Below, one piece after another: positions 1 to 10,521 of a DNA stretch of 64,000 bases. The stretch spans positions 992,001-1,056,000 of the forward strand of contig JACONQ010000004.1 in NCBI GenBank assembly GCA_014281115.1. Reading direction: 5' to 3'. Position numbers and translations under genes: made by a program. This DNA is from Laburnicola sp. R22_1 (lineage: Eukaryota; Ascomycota; Dothideomycetes; Pleosporales; Didymosphaeriaceae). The notes beneath the pieces are model-generated. The model ran no database searches and was not told where the DNA came from. It saw nothing but the letters and a program-made list of their open reading frames with translations. The stretch's first letter is position 1; each line of letters begins with the position of its first letter.

Positions 1-82
1 CATACTAAAGCACCATCGCTATGCACCAGGCTAAACCACCAATCATTTTCCGTCTTCATCATTCGATCGCATGAGAGTCCTA

Positions 83-1240
83 TCAGTACTTCTTCGCCTC
101 CATGCCCTCAGGAGGCTCAGGCGCAACATACTTCTTGCCCACACTGCTCCAGTCCGTGCTCAGGACCGTGCCACCACTCTCCTGGTAGCTCTTCATCATG
201 GCACGCTGAGCATCTTCTCCTGCGCCCTTGTAGAGCTGCTTGAAGAAGCGCGATGTCTCGTCACCTTCGTAATCGTCCTCCTCTCCAAGATCGTCCTTAG
301 CCACCTTGTCCCAATTCTTGGCGCCTTTCTTCGAGGACGTAGGGTACGACGGGGCAGCCTCGGCGGCTGGCTTTGTGCTCTCGGTGACCGACGGTGACGC
401 ATCCTGCTCTTCTGAAGACTTTGGCTGGTTCTTCACCTCGCCTTCGAGCGCGGGCCACTTCACACCAGGTGTGGCCTTTTTCAGTGTGACTTCGATCTTG
501 GTAGGTGTAATGCGATAGCTAGACCGCTCAGGATCGACTTCGGCGTGGAAGGGGAGAAGATTGAAGTTGAACTCCTTGCCATCTGCGATGGGGTAGGATA
601 TGTCCAGGGAGGTCCTCTCGATTTCTACGGTCGCCTTATCTTTTGGTACATTTTTCGCTAGGAGCGTGAAGGTGACATTCTCGTTGGTCTGGTACCAGTC
701 GTGCTTAGGTTTATCGGTTGGCGGCGGTGGAGTCAAGGTCGAGGTCGCAGTGGAAGTCGACGTAGGCAGCTTTGTCTCGGTTTCCTTTCCCTGCCATGCC
801 GACGTCGAGGCGAATTCCACGTCAGGCACGTCCTTCACTGTGATCTCCCTCCGCTCGTCGTCCTCTGGGACCTCCTTCAGCTTCGTCGCGATCTTGGTGT
901 TCCAGATGGCCAGCGTCTTCTCCTTCTCGTCTAGCTTCTTCACGATGCCGAATATGTGTTCCGCATTCGCGTACTGTCCTAAGAAGAAAAGTGCAATGCC
1001 ACGCCGTAACTGGGCATCCTTGATGAGCTCGCGTCGCGCGCGCTTGTGCGCGAGGACCACACCCGTCTCGGCATCGGCGAGGGCCTCGGGGAACTTGGAC
1101 GATCGTTGGTAGGCTGTCGAGCGCTTGATGTAGTAGTCGACGGCGCCAGGGTTTGCTTCTATGGCTGCGGTATAGTGCTTCACCGCATCCTCATAGTTGC
1201 TGGCTGAGAGGGCAGCTGCGCCGCGGGCTGCTTGATCCAT
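83..1240 (-). CDS. SGT1: SGT1-type co-chaperone (TPR-CS-SGS)
   Basis: This is a single-exon gene of 385 residues. SGT1 is an adaptor of HSP90 and SKP1-type ubiquitin ligases, needed for kinetochore assembly and SCF function in yeast, and acts in the cytosol and nucleus. Three parts are visible in the usual order. Residues about 1-110 are helical tetratricopeptide repeats (SNYEDAVKHYTAAIEANP). Residues about 177-268 are a CS/p23-like domain that opens with HDWYQTNENVTFTLLAKNVP. Residues about 305-385 are the SGS domain, with NWDKVAKDD, FFKQLYKGAGEDAQRAMMKS and the conserved GTVLSTDWSSVGKK near the end. The linker between TPR and CS is rich in Ser, Thr and Pro. The start is the first ATG of the frame, and length and domain order match fungal SGT1. 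The gene is complete and ends 82 bases from the window edge. Confidence 0.93.
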   Translation of the reverse strand: MDQAARGAAALSASNYEDAVKHYTAAIEANPGAVDYYIKRSTAYQRSSKFPEALADAETGVVLAHKRARRELIKDAQLRRGIALFFLGQYANAEHIFGIVKKLDEKEKTLAIWNTKIATKLKEVPEDDERREITVKDVPDVEFASTSAWQGKETETKLPTSTSTATSTLTPPPPTDKPKHDWYQTNENVTFTLLAKNVPKDKATVEIERTSLDISYPIADGKEFNFNLLPFHAEVDPERSSYRITPTKIEVTLKKATPGVKWPALEGEVKNQPKSSEEQDASPSVTESTKPAAEAAPSYPTSSKKGAKNWDKVAKDDLGEEDDYEGDETSRFFKQLYKGAGEDAQRAMMKSYQESGGTVLSTDWSSVGKKYVAPEPPEGMEAKKY

Positions 1241-1821
1241 GGCGGGGTAGCTCTCTGGTGGTAAGTTGTGCGTCGCGTATGTGAAACGGGGAGAGGGAAA
1301 CTGGGAAGGGAATTATATGAGTTCAATACTTACTGTAGCTGCGATTGCAGGAAGTGTTTAATTAAGTCAAGTTCCGCGCGGCACAGGTTGTGGTGGATTT
1401 TGTCGAAGGAACATTGGAACCATGGTTGCCGCCTTGGCGTTTCGATGACTAATTGGATCACGTGAACAGCTCCGGACCGGGTCCCGGGTCCACCACATGC
1501 AGGCTGGACACATCCTCGAGGCTCAACCCACCTACCTGCCCAGGCACTTCGGATCCAGGTCAGCCCCTCAAGGTCTTTAAACCCCTGAGCAACCGAGAGG
1601 ATTGAGGACGTCCACAGCGTCATCCACACATAGGCACAGATCTTGCGTTACACCGGCGCACGCGCACTCTCCTATCTGGAATACTGACGAGCGCCCCTTG
1701 CGTTGCCGTCTTACTTTCCCACGCGACAACCATTGTGGCTGTTTTCGTAGCGGCGCCACGCGAACTCGACTTCAGCACCCCTAAGGTAAAGACCCGTTTT
1801 CAACATGTTGTTGTAGCCAGC
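1241..1821. other. intergenic, upstream of SGT1 and of the pepsin-like gene
   Basis: This stretch lies between two divergent genes and should hold both promoters. I see no convincing gene, RNA or repeat in it. The short open frames here have no start context and no recognisable protein. Confidence 0.5.
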
Positions 1822-2980
1822 ATGCTGCATCTTCTGTTGCTGGCTTTGTTGCCAGCCCTTGTCGGAGCTGGCTCGATTGCCGAATGGCAGAAACCGCTGC
1901 CGAAGTCTCCAGGTGCAGCAAACTGTGGAAGGGGGCGGAAGGACGTGCATATCGGCAACACTTTTACATTCCATGTAAGCTCCACCACTTCGATCTCCAA
2001 TTTTCGTATAGTCGTCTGTGGGCTATGGCGCATCAACACCGTCACACCCGCCACGTGACGGCTCGGCATAGCGCTCTTCATTTCCCATAATCAGCACCCT
2101 GCCTTCCAGAGACTCATTGTAGTCTGAGTTACTCCAGGATCCACCAGGTAGTCTCCAAACTTTTCGCTTGTGGCTTTACACATGTATCACTTCACGGGTA
2201 CCAGAGCAAGTTACTCATACCAAACAGATGAATGGTGACTGGCGCTATTATTTCAGCGATTACTTTCCATCAGACTGGCAGTGTGAACGCGGAGAACTCA
2301 CACCCCTACACCTTAATGTTTTATATGATATCACCAACCGCATCGCTCCCATAAAATCCGATCCGTTCTCAAAGTCCAAGAAGCCATCGAAGCCTAAAAA
2401 TCAGCAGTCATCGTTAATGGTCACGATCCCACTCGATACGGAAGCTGAAGGACCGCTTGTCCTAGAACCGGAACCGGGATGGAAGCTGTTCCACCATATG
2501 GATACGAGCATCGACATCATTTGGACGGACTCTGCACAGCCTGGACGACGAGTAAATGTTACCTCAATTAACATCGAGCGGGGAATTTCTATAAGGTCAA
2601 ATACAGCACCAGTCAATCTTGCGCTCCACACCCCATTCATAAACTTACCAGGCCATGTCTATGATTTTCTTGCCGATATCACAAAACCCAAACCATTTGA
2701 CATGGGTCGCAATATGGAGCCAGTAGACCTTGTGAGCTGCAACTCAACAACGACCTACCCGAACGTCATCCTCAAACTGGAAGGAGGGGCACAGCAACTC
2801 ATTGTTAGGCCGGAGCAGTATGTTCTGAAAGTTAGTCCGAGCTTGGGTGGGCCTCTCACTGAAAAATGCGTGTTCTTGATTAAAAGAGGAGAGGAGGAAC
2901 TGGAGATTGGCTACGCAGCTCTAAGAGGCAGGACAGTGTGGTTTGACTGGGCCAATGCGAGGACGGGGTTCCAGTCGTGA
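1822..2980 (+). CDS. secreted pepsin-fold (peptidase A1-like) protein, apparently non-catalytic
   Basis: I propose two exons, 1822-1974 and 2138-2980, giving 331 residues. The donor is GTAAGC at 1975 and the likeliest in-frame acceptor follows CTCCAG at 2137; this junction is tentative. The N-terminus is a signal peptide (MLHLLLLALLPALVGAGS). The C-terminal half follows the pattern of the pepsin fold: VDLVSCNSTTTYPNVILKLE, then VRPEQYVL, then LRGRTVWFDWANARTGF, which corresponds to the last strand of A1 proteases. Where active A1 enzymes have the second D-T/S-G-T motif, this one reads LALHTPFINLPG, so the second catalytic aspartate is absent. I find no DTGS motif in the N-terminal part either. 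N-glycosylation sequons (NVT, NST) fit secretion. It could be a pseudoprotease, or a gene whose first lobe is lost. The family call is by fold pattern only. Confidence 0.6.
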
Positions 2981-3478
2981 GAGAGGCATCTTAACCTGAA
3001 AGGTCATCTTGCGGCAGAATCAGAAATACCCAGGAATTTCTATCGATTTTGCTTCGTCAGACATAACTTTATCACACTCTGAAGATAGAAGGTATAGTTG
3101 CGGTCAGACAAGGATGCGCGACGCAACGGCGGATCGCGAAATAACGTGACAGGTATTATTTCCAGTATGAGTTAGCGTGCCAAGTTCCGCTGTACTCTTC
3201 GGCGTTGTCCGATTCGCCTCCGATTCCGATGACCCGCTATCGACGTTGTTCCCTCACATCCTTACCGTTGTACAATGTTATACTTGTGAGAGTACAGGCG
3301 GACACCTCCCTGTGTTGTGGCGCATCGATAGCATCGCCTGTCGTACCCCTGACAACGGGAGCACCGCCAGCAAGCTCATAACCATTTGAGATGCTCAGAT
3401 TAACCACGCATTTTGCTATTAGTTTTCGACATGAACGCGTAATCACCAAGCTGGGCGGCACCAGTGGCGACTAGTCTA
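2981..3478. other. intergenic up to the Tc1 insertion
   Basis: No gene is supported here. The stretch holds the 3' flank of the pepsin-like gene and ends at the TA target dinucleotide (3477-3478) of the transposon. Confidence 0.45.
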
Positions 3479-4801
3479 CTGTGGTATCCGGCCGAAGTAG
3501 TGTAGGTGGGTCGCGCACAGCAGGGGTGCGCATCCTATGTAATTAAATGCAACCTTTCTGTTTCTGTCTAATATTACATACAAATTTCAGTACTTTGTAT
3601 AACCGCCTTCGGCATCAATCACAGCCCGGCATCGAGCTGGCATGCTATCAATGAGCTCCCTTAACTGTTCTACAGTGATCGACTCCCAGGCTTCCTGTAC
3701 TATCCTACGCAGTTAATCATATGTTGGCTGCCTCCCACCTTCTTGATCAGGGTAATTCACCTCTATATAGTCCTTCATCTTGTTCCACACAGCTTCAATA
3801 GGGTTAAGATCTGGGGAGAATGCTAGCCAGAAGATAGGATAAATCCCTCTTTAAGAAAGCTCCTCTATTGTGTACGCAGCTAAGTGCCCTGGTGCCCCAT
3901 CTTGCATGAAGCTTAGGTGAGGATTTAGACGTAACCAGCTATTAATAAGTGGTACAATCCGCTCACAGTAGCTCTCCTTATTAATTGACTTCCACTCCTT
4001 CTCCTAGAACAGATGAGGACCTTTAGACATGCCAGAGAAGCAGCCCCAGAACATCCACCCACGCTTTCTGCGGATCTTCTCTACTAGGCAGGTATCCTCT
4101 AGCTCCTCTCCTGGTCGCCTTGTTACCCATACTTTTCTGTGACGTCCACCCGTGATCCATGTTTCATCGCTCCATAGGATCCTCCACCATTGCCAGGGTT
4201 CCCAGTTGATATGAGCCTCTGCCCACGCAAGGCGTATCTGCCGATTTTGCTCAGTAAGAGGAGGCTTAGCACGGGCTACACAGCGTCTGTACCCTCTCCT
4301 TCGTAGAGCACTCCTAATTGTATATTCGCCAACTCCCCAGTGCTCAAAAGGTCCCTTAGCAAGCTGGAGATAGCTTAGCTGCCTATTACTACGCGAGGAT
4401 CGTATATATGCCTTAAGTTGATCAACTTGGGCATCCGTAAGGCAAGGTGGGCGACTGGAGCGCTTCTTGGGCGTAACGCGATCCTTAGTAACTGCGTAGC
4501 CAACTTGTCTCTCTGTACATTGAAGCTGGTTAGCGATAAAGTCATAGGTATGGCCTGCTCGACGTAGGGCGCGTGCCTCTACAGCCTCATCGCGGGTAAG
4601 GTATCGATGGCGAGGTGTAGAAGGTGGTTCGGACATTATGCGGGTGACGTGGGGATAAAGAAGCGCGACAAAGAAACACGTATCTCTATACAAATTGGGT
4701 GACGCTAAATGTGGATTTGTCAGAAAGTCGTATTTAATTACATAGGATGCGCACCCCTGCTGTGCGCGACCCACCTACACTACTTCGGCCGGATACCACA
4801 G
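3479..4801 (-). mobile_element. Tc1-type DNA transposon, 1323 bp, with 70-bp perfect terminal inverted repeats
   Basis: The ends 3479-3548 and 4732-4801 are exact inverted repeats of each other over 70 bases, starting CTGTGGTATCCGG. Both are bordered by a TA dinucleotide (3477-3478 and 4802-4803), the target duplication expected for Tc1/mariner elements. The interior carries a transposase frame on the minus strand. Identical ends suggest a fairly recent insertion, although the transposase is interrupted by stops. Confidence 0.95.
3587..4636 (-). pseudogene. Tc1-family transposase with three in-frame stops
   Basis: One continuous frame of 350 codons runs from ATG at 4636 to TGA at 3587, the usual size for Tc1 transposases. 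The first part is a paired helix-turn-helix DNA-binding region (TRDEAVEARALRRAGHTYDF and LTDAQVDQLKAYI). The catalytic core follows: WSDETW supplies the first Asp, FMQDGAPGH the second, and SPDLNPIE the final Glu, with 34 residues between the last two (DD34E). The frame is broken by TAG at 4006-4004, TAA at 3853-3851 and TAA at 3715-3713. There is no frameshift. Each stop is one C-to-T change away from CAG or CAA, as RIP would produce. The copy cannot make full-length transposase, but its intact ends could still be mobilised by another copy. Confidence 0.9.
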
Positions 4802-4803
4802 TA

Positions 4804-5315
4804 CACCATCGACTCCAGCACTTCCCGTGGCCTCGCTAGCCGCTCTCTTGCCGCCTTCATCGATACGTCTAGACGGTTTCAAGTGCGCCGATTAGTGTGC
4901 CATACGTCGAGGCTTGTTCATGGCGAGGGGATGGCAAAGCGCCCAATGTCAAGAACGTAAATCCCTACCAAGGCTAGGCGCAATTTGCCGCAGTCACTCC
5001 ACGAGTGTCATCAATTCTCATCGGGTCCTTGGTAGTCTTGGCCACAGGTCCGCTCCGCCATGGCTGCACCCGCCAATGCGCGCTTGCTTGGCACTCCGAC
5101 AAGTCCAGGCCCTTGGGGTTGGTTGGCAATTTCTTGCGGGATCCACATGCAAAAGCAGGAAAGTGGTAATCTGGATTCAAATATCCGCCTTATTCCTATG
5201 CTTTTGTTGATGTCTCCTGCCTGAATTCACCTTTTACTTCCCCTTCGTCTTTACCAGTCATTCGTTAATTCTGGCCTTATTTCTTTATTTCAATTAACTC
5301 CCTTACCTCTTCGCG
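4804..5315. other. intergenic, promoter side of the GH72 gene
   Basis: I see no gene here. The last 100 bases before the GH72 start are pyrimidine-rich (CTCCCTTACCTCTTCG just upstream of the ATG), as is common in fungal promoters and leaders. Confidence 0.4.
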
Positions 5316-6733
5316 ATGAAGACTTTCGCCGTGCTCTCCGTATTGGGGGTTGCAATTGCACCTGCTTTTGCTGCAATCACACCTCGACAAAGCAAGGGAA
5401 AGCTTCCGACAGTTTCCGTTCGCGGGAACGCTTTTTATGCAGGCAATGAGCGGTTTTACATACGCGGAGTCGCCTACCAACCAGGTGAGTATTCCATTAT
5501 GCCGTCCCTCGTCCCTGCGCATTAACCTCTGTAGGTGGTGCGTCCGATGCGCAAGATCCTCTCCTAGACATCGACAACTTGAAACGTGACATCGAAAACT
5601 TCAAAGAGCTCGGCATCAACACCGTCCGCATCTACGCGATCGATAATTCCGAAAACCACGACGAAGGAATGAAACTGCTCGACGACGCGGGCATCTATCT
5701 CGCGCTTGATGCAAATACGCCCAAATACTCGCTCAACCGTGAGACGGAGGATACTCTTCATCGCTCATACAACGACGTATATCTACAGTCTGTATTCGCC
5801 ACTATTGATGCCTTTGCCGACTACAACAACCTTCTCCTCTTCTTCTCTGGCAATGAAGTCATCAATGCCAAAAACAACACCAATGCCGCTCCCTTCATCA
5901 AGGCTGTCACTCGCGACATGAAGCAGTACATTTCCAACCGTCACGCGCGCAAGATCCCCGTTGGATACTCCGCTGCGGATGTGGCCGAGGTAATTGAGCA
6001 GCAGGCGCTCTACTTCGACTGCGGCACCGACGATGAACGCGCAGACTTCTTCGCTTTCAACGACTACTCCTGGTGCGACTTCGAAAACAAGCTGCAGACC
6101 TTTGAAGGTGCAGGGTGGGACAAGAAGGTCGAGACGTACAAGAACTTCCCTAGGCCCATCTTCCTTTCCGAGCACGGCTGCATCGAGCCCAACCGCCAGT
6201 GGGGAGAGGTCGCCGCTCTCTACTCCACGAAAATGACGGGCGTGTACTCGGGTGGTCTCGCATACGAATACACCCTCGAAGAAAATGGCTACGGTATCGT
6301 CGAACTCAATAACGGCAACTTCGAAACGAACGACGATTTTGACCAGCTCAAGGCGGCGTACGCAAATGTCACGAACCCTTCGGGCGACGGCGGCGCGAGA
6401 ACTGAGGAAGGCGAAGCTTCAGAGTGCCCGGATTCCGACGACTACTGGGAAGTCTCTACAACAAGCCTACTTGCCATGCCTCAGGGTGCTAGGAAATACA
6501 TGGATGATGGTGCTGGTGAGGGACCGGGCCTTTCAGGCGACGGTTCCCACTTTGCGGGCGAGCCGAGTGAGGAGACTGCCACGCCCGGCTCTGGCGCACC
6601 TACGCGTACTCCCAGTGGCTCTGGACCCGATTCTACGGGCGGTTCTGCTGGCATCCCTGCTGCGGAGGTGCCGCTGAAGTTCATGGGCTTGGCCGTTGCC
6701 AGTGTTGTATTCGGCGCTGCTTTTGCGCTATAA
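5316..6733 (+). CDS. GPI-anchored 1,3-beta-glucanosyltransferase (GH72, Gel/Gas family)
   Basis: Two exons, 5316-5484 and 5535-6733, are joined at GTGAGT/TGTAG and encode 455 residues. The enzyme cleaves beta-1,3-glucan chains at the outer face of the plasma membrane and reattaches them, elongating wall glucan. Residues 1-19 are a signal peptide (MKTFAVLSVLGVAIAPAFA). The mature part opens with VRGNAFYAGNERFYIRGVAYQ. The two catalytic glutamates are Glu164 in FFSGNEVIN (acid/base) and Glu269 in FLSEHGC (nucleophile). The GH72 signatures INTVRIYAID and NDYSWC are present. After the catalytic domain comes a Ser/Gly/Thr/Pro-rich stretch and a hydrophobic end (FMGLAVASVVFGAAFAL), as expected for GPI attachment. 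There is no cysteine-rich CBM43 module, so it belongs to the subgroup without one. The start is the only ATG before the signal peptide. Confidence 0.95.
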
Positions 6734-7610
6734 GCGGATGGTTTGGGATTTTGCGATGAGGAAGTTTGTGATACTGGAGTCGTTTGAGTGCAAGCGTAGA
6801 ATTTTCCGGATTTTAAGAAGGGTTCTTTTGTTCGATCATTAGCCTAGATCGAAAAATTTCGAGAAAGGGCCTTGTGTTGTTTTCTTATTCTCTCCGTTAC
6901 ATGTTTTCCCTATTGTTGATTTGTGCACCCTGTTTGGTCACTTTGGTGAGTGCTTCTGCTATGTGAAAGAAGACTTCGCGCACTCTCGGTACACAGTATA
7001 ACGGCGAAAGCTATAGGGGTGCTAGAAAAACGCTTTAAAACAAGGTAAAGTAATAAGACTAGTTTAGCAACTGTTTAGGGACACTGTTCGTGAGCACGTG
7101 CAAATCGGCCCCTCATGCCGATAATGAGGTAGTTGATTACGGTGTACCATGGTCCACGGGTACCAAAGAGTGCTTCTGCAGTTAGCCAGTATAACGGATT
7201 TTCACCTTCGAAGATACCTTAATTTGAACCTTGCAACCTGCAGCACGTTGGCTATCAGCTTATTCTCAACCGCCTGTATCGGAATTCTTTATATCACCTC
7301 GTCGCACGGCGGGTGTTCACATGAACACAAACCACTCTAAACGTAAGCAAGCCAATTAACGGGCATGCGACTACCTAAGGTAGTGCTTTGCGCTACCTAC
7401 GCCCAAGCTGGTGACCCCGCATACTTCACCTCACGGCTGCCGTGCAACCTATTGCTATGGACGTGTACGTAACTGATTGTCCTCTGCTTGGGCCTTGTCC
7501 TTTCGCTAATCGATCGCTTCTTCCTTTATATACTCGCCAATCGCCGGTATTAATTCAGCTTGTTGCTCAACCGGCACCTGGGCCTTCTGACACCACTACC
7601 ACAGACTACC
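6734..7610. other. intergenic between the GH72 gene and the DUF6604-type gene
   Basis: No gene is supported. A stretch of about 45 bases at 6961-7006 has a diverged copy at 37214-37259 (see findings). The open frame at 7442-7633 overlaps the start of the next gene in another frame and looks accidental. Confidence 0.4.
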
Positions 7611-10133
7611 ATGTGGCCCAAGAACCTTCTTAGCACCTATTAACAGTACAAAAATGACACAGAGTAAGTTCTTCAGGTGACCGTTTTACCTTTGTTGACG
7701 TTGTTCGCAGTACCGTTGCATCATGGCTTGCAACGACTGCCAAGCAATCGGGTTACGTCTCGAAGGTCGCTGCAGGGCCATCCAAAAGTGCTCGAAAGAA
7801 AGCGAAATCGGCAGCTCATAAAGCGGCAATGAGCGGTGCGGCACTGCCAGACCAAGTCCGACCTACCTATACTGTTGCGATCAAAGACTTTACTGTCCTC
7901 GCCGAGTTCTTAGCTTCGAAGGATAAACCGCCCATTCGAGTGCCCTCCAAATTTGGCGCACTATTAGACCGGGTTATTGCGACACGACAATGGTATTCGG
8001 GTGTCGTATCTGCTCATTTACCACCCGACGCAAAGAAGCTGCAGTCTGACGGTAGACATGCGTTCTTTCTCGATGTGTTGAAGAAGGTTCGGACGATCCT
8101 TGCACCCCGTTACTCAGGAGGCTACGTGCCGCAGGAGAAGACGCCAAAATCGATGAATGACATCGCCAACATGTTCGAAAACCTCGATCTGGAAGAGCCT
8201 TCTCAAATCTTTGAACAGGCTCCCGACATAGGCACCGCTTCGTCGAAACCTGTTGACGTAGAAGCCAACTATGAGGCCGAACGCTTGGACGGAATGGCGG
8301 AGGACTTCCTTGTGTTTCACATGCTACTTTCTGACTTGAACAAGCTTCGTAGCGAAGTCGAGCAAGATTGGGAACACTACAAACAGGGCACTATAGACAT
8401 TGTCGCTGCATCTATTACGACCAACACTGCAGTCGATCTTGCTCGGTCGCTGGAGGAAGATTGCAAGGAGCGGTTCGAAGCATGGAGGAACAGAAGCCAT
8501 GCTGCCTATGTTCTACTACGTCCAATGCCGTCAAGCTGGCACTGCTGAAAATCACAAAGAGTTCCCTGGCGATGAACTCAACTTCAAGATGTACGATCTT
8601 GCAGACACGATATTCTGGCCGTCTTTTCTACTCCTATCCTCTTTCTGCGCTGTCGTCGAGCCCGGCTTCATGCCAGAAATGAAACCGGGTCATTTCGGAT
8701 ACTACGTTCCATCTAGCGACCGTTCGAAGAAGACCAACCGAGAAAAGCTTCAGGAAGATAAGATCCTTCTCATGGAGATGCTTCCGGAGTTTTTGGTCCT
8801 CTGTAGGGGCACCGAGCGCGCGCCCGCTGAAGATGAATTCACCCGCGGCCTCCGCATTATGTTCAAGACTAAGAAAGTATGCCTATGGCTAGCTTTTGCG
8901 TCGACCCTGTTTCTCGACATACACCACATTCTGCGAGATGAGGTCGACTTTGGGTTCAAGAAACTGGCCGACACGGCAGATCTTGCACGTGCCACTGTCA
9001 AGAACAACTTCGAGTTTCACGAGAACCTTCGCATCGCCAATTGGCCCAGTTCAAACGACCAGGTTATGAAGGCTTTCTCCGATGAGATTAAGCACTGGAT
9101 TCAGGATGACCCTCACCGCGAGTCTGCGCGTAAATTGAAGCGTATCAACATACCTAAGCCGTTTTACATGTTTCGTCAGCATCCTTGGTCATGCGGACTG
9201 TGGAAGTACTATATCCAGATCCAGCTTCAAGATCTCGGTATCAATTTCGTCAATGCATGGGGATCTGTCCAGCAATGTGCTCACTTATACAATGCAGTGC
9301 GACGGGAGAAGCTCGTGGACGAACCCTGGTCTGATATGGAGTTAGTTATTGCAATTCAAGGTCCGGAGGTGTTTTTTACTGGAATTCCACCCAAGAACCC
9401 CGAGGACTACCTGAAGCGCTGCGTTATGGCCCTTGGTGTCTCTATCACAAACTTTGCAGGGACAAAAGGCAAGCGTAAGAAAGACAAACTTGTCGCATCC
9501 AAGCGGGGACCGCACAGTCTCAAAAACCTTGCGCCAGTTCTATCTACATTCAGAGACCGATATTGTGGATTGGAACCTCGCCTTGATCTCCGCTCTGAAG
9601 ACGTAGAGCAAATACTCGAAAAGACCGAATGGCAATTCGAGACCGACGAACGGGGCGTCACGGGACAATTGTTCAAGGATCCAGATATCAAACCGAAGAA
9701 TAAGACCGCCCAGAAACTACCTCTGGTCAAGATGCTTTCAATGCTCCGCTCCCTAGCGCAAGCAGAGATCCTGGAATTGTCCTTCGAGTACTTGACGCTC
9801 CATCGCTTCTGCTGGCGGCTCCTTCGGGCAGTCAAAGATGCGTGTCGCGATCGCCTTGTCAAGATGTATGGTCCCGATTACATCGAAGAGGAATATCAGC
9901 TCCCTTTCATTGTGAGCTACATTCTCGCAGCCGCTACGAATACGGATCGGTTAGCAGACTTTTTGAAAATCAAGCAGACGAACGAGGTTACGAGCGCGGT
10001 GTTGAAGGAAGCTGCTGATGTTATCCACGAATTGGTGGTTGCTGGCGCTGGCGATACAGTTGGAAAGGTTTTACGAGATCATTTGGGCTTGCCGTTTGAA
10101 TTTCAGAATGAGGAGGATGAGAGCGACGAGTAA
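7611..10133 (+). pseudogene. DUF6604-type fungal protein gene, broken by a stop and a frameshift
   Basis: The architecture matches what I recall of fungal DUF6604 proteins, whose function is unknown. Exon 1 starts at ATG 7611 (MWPKNLLSTY). A TAA at 7641-7643 follows immediately, then the frame continues QYKNDTD to the donor GTAAGT at 7664. The intron 7664-7710 leads into TVASWLATTAKQSGY, the family's hallmark start. The stop is one C-to-T change from CAA, which would give the usual TYQQYK. A second lesion is a frame change near 8477: the frame ending KERF continues as KHGGTEAMLPMFYYVQC one base over, and no GT..AG intron fits. The remainder, to FEFQNEEDESDE, is open over 550 codons. A shorter protein might still be made from an internal start. 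A sequencing error cannot be excluded for either lesion. Confidence 0.7.
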
Positions 10134-10521
10134 GTTCTGGGTTTAGCGACTTGGAGGCTGCGCTTCTAACGACATTCTACGCTTCTTCGGTATAATATAT
10201 GGGGACGTTGCCCAAGATAAGAAATAGTTCATGGATTGTAAATAAGCACCGGCGGTTTCTAAGCTCCTTGTCGGCTTTTAATAGATTGCTTTTGTACATA
10301 CGCATATTGGCTAGAATGCTCGCTTTTCTTGTGATTGACCTCATGTTTACTGTACTACATTAATAAACTCAATATAAGTCAGACATTACCTGCCCTCGAT
10401 ACGATCAAGACTTCAAGGCTTTAACATAATCTACACCAATTTAGAAGACTTTATACACTATTTGAATACAACACACAATTTATATGCTAGCAACAAAAGA
10501 TACAGTCGCATTACCGCCAAA
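10134..10521. other. convergent 3' flanks
   Basis: This AT-rich stretch lies between two converging genes and would hold both polyadenylation regions (for example AATAAACTCAATATAAG around 10362). I see no gene in it. Confidence 0.4.

Noticed and set aside
8400..8550. an intron explaining the frame change in the DUF6604-type gene
   Set aside because: The only GT..AG pairs here would give an intron of under 30 bases or remove conserved residues.
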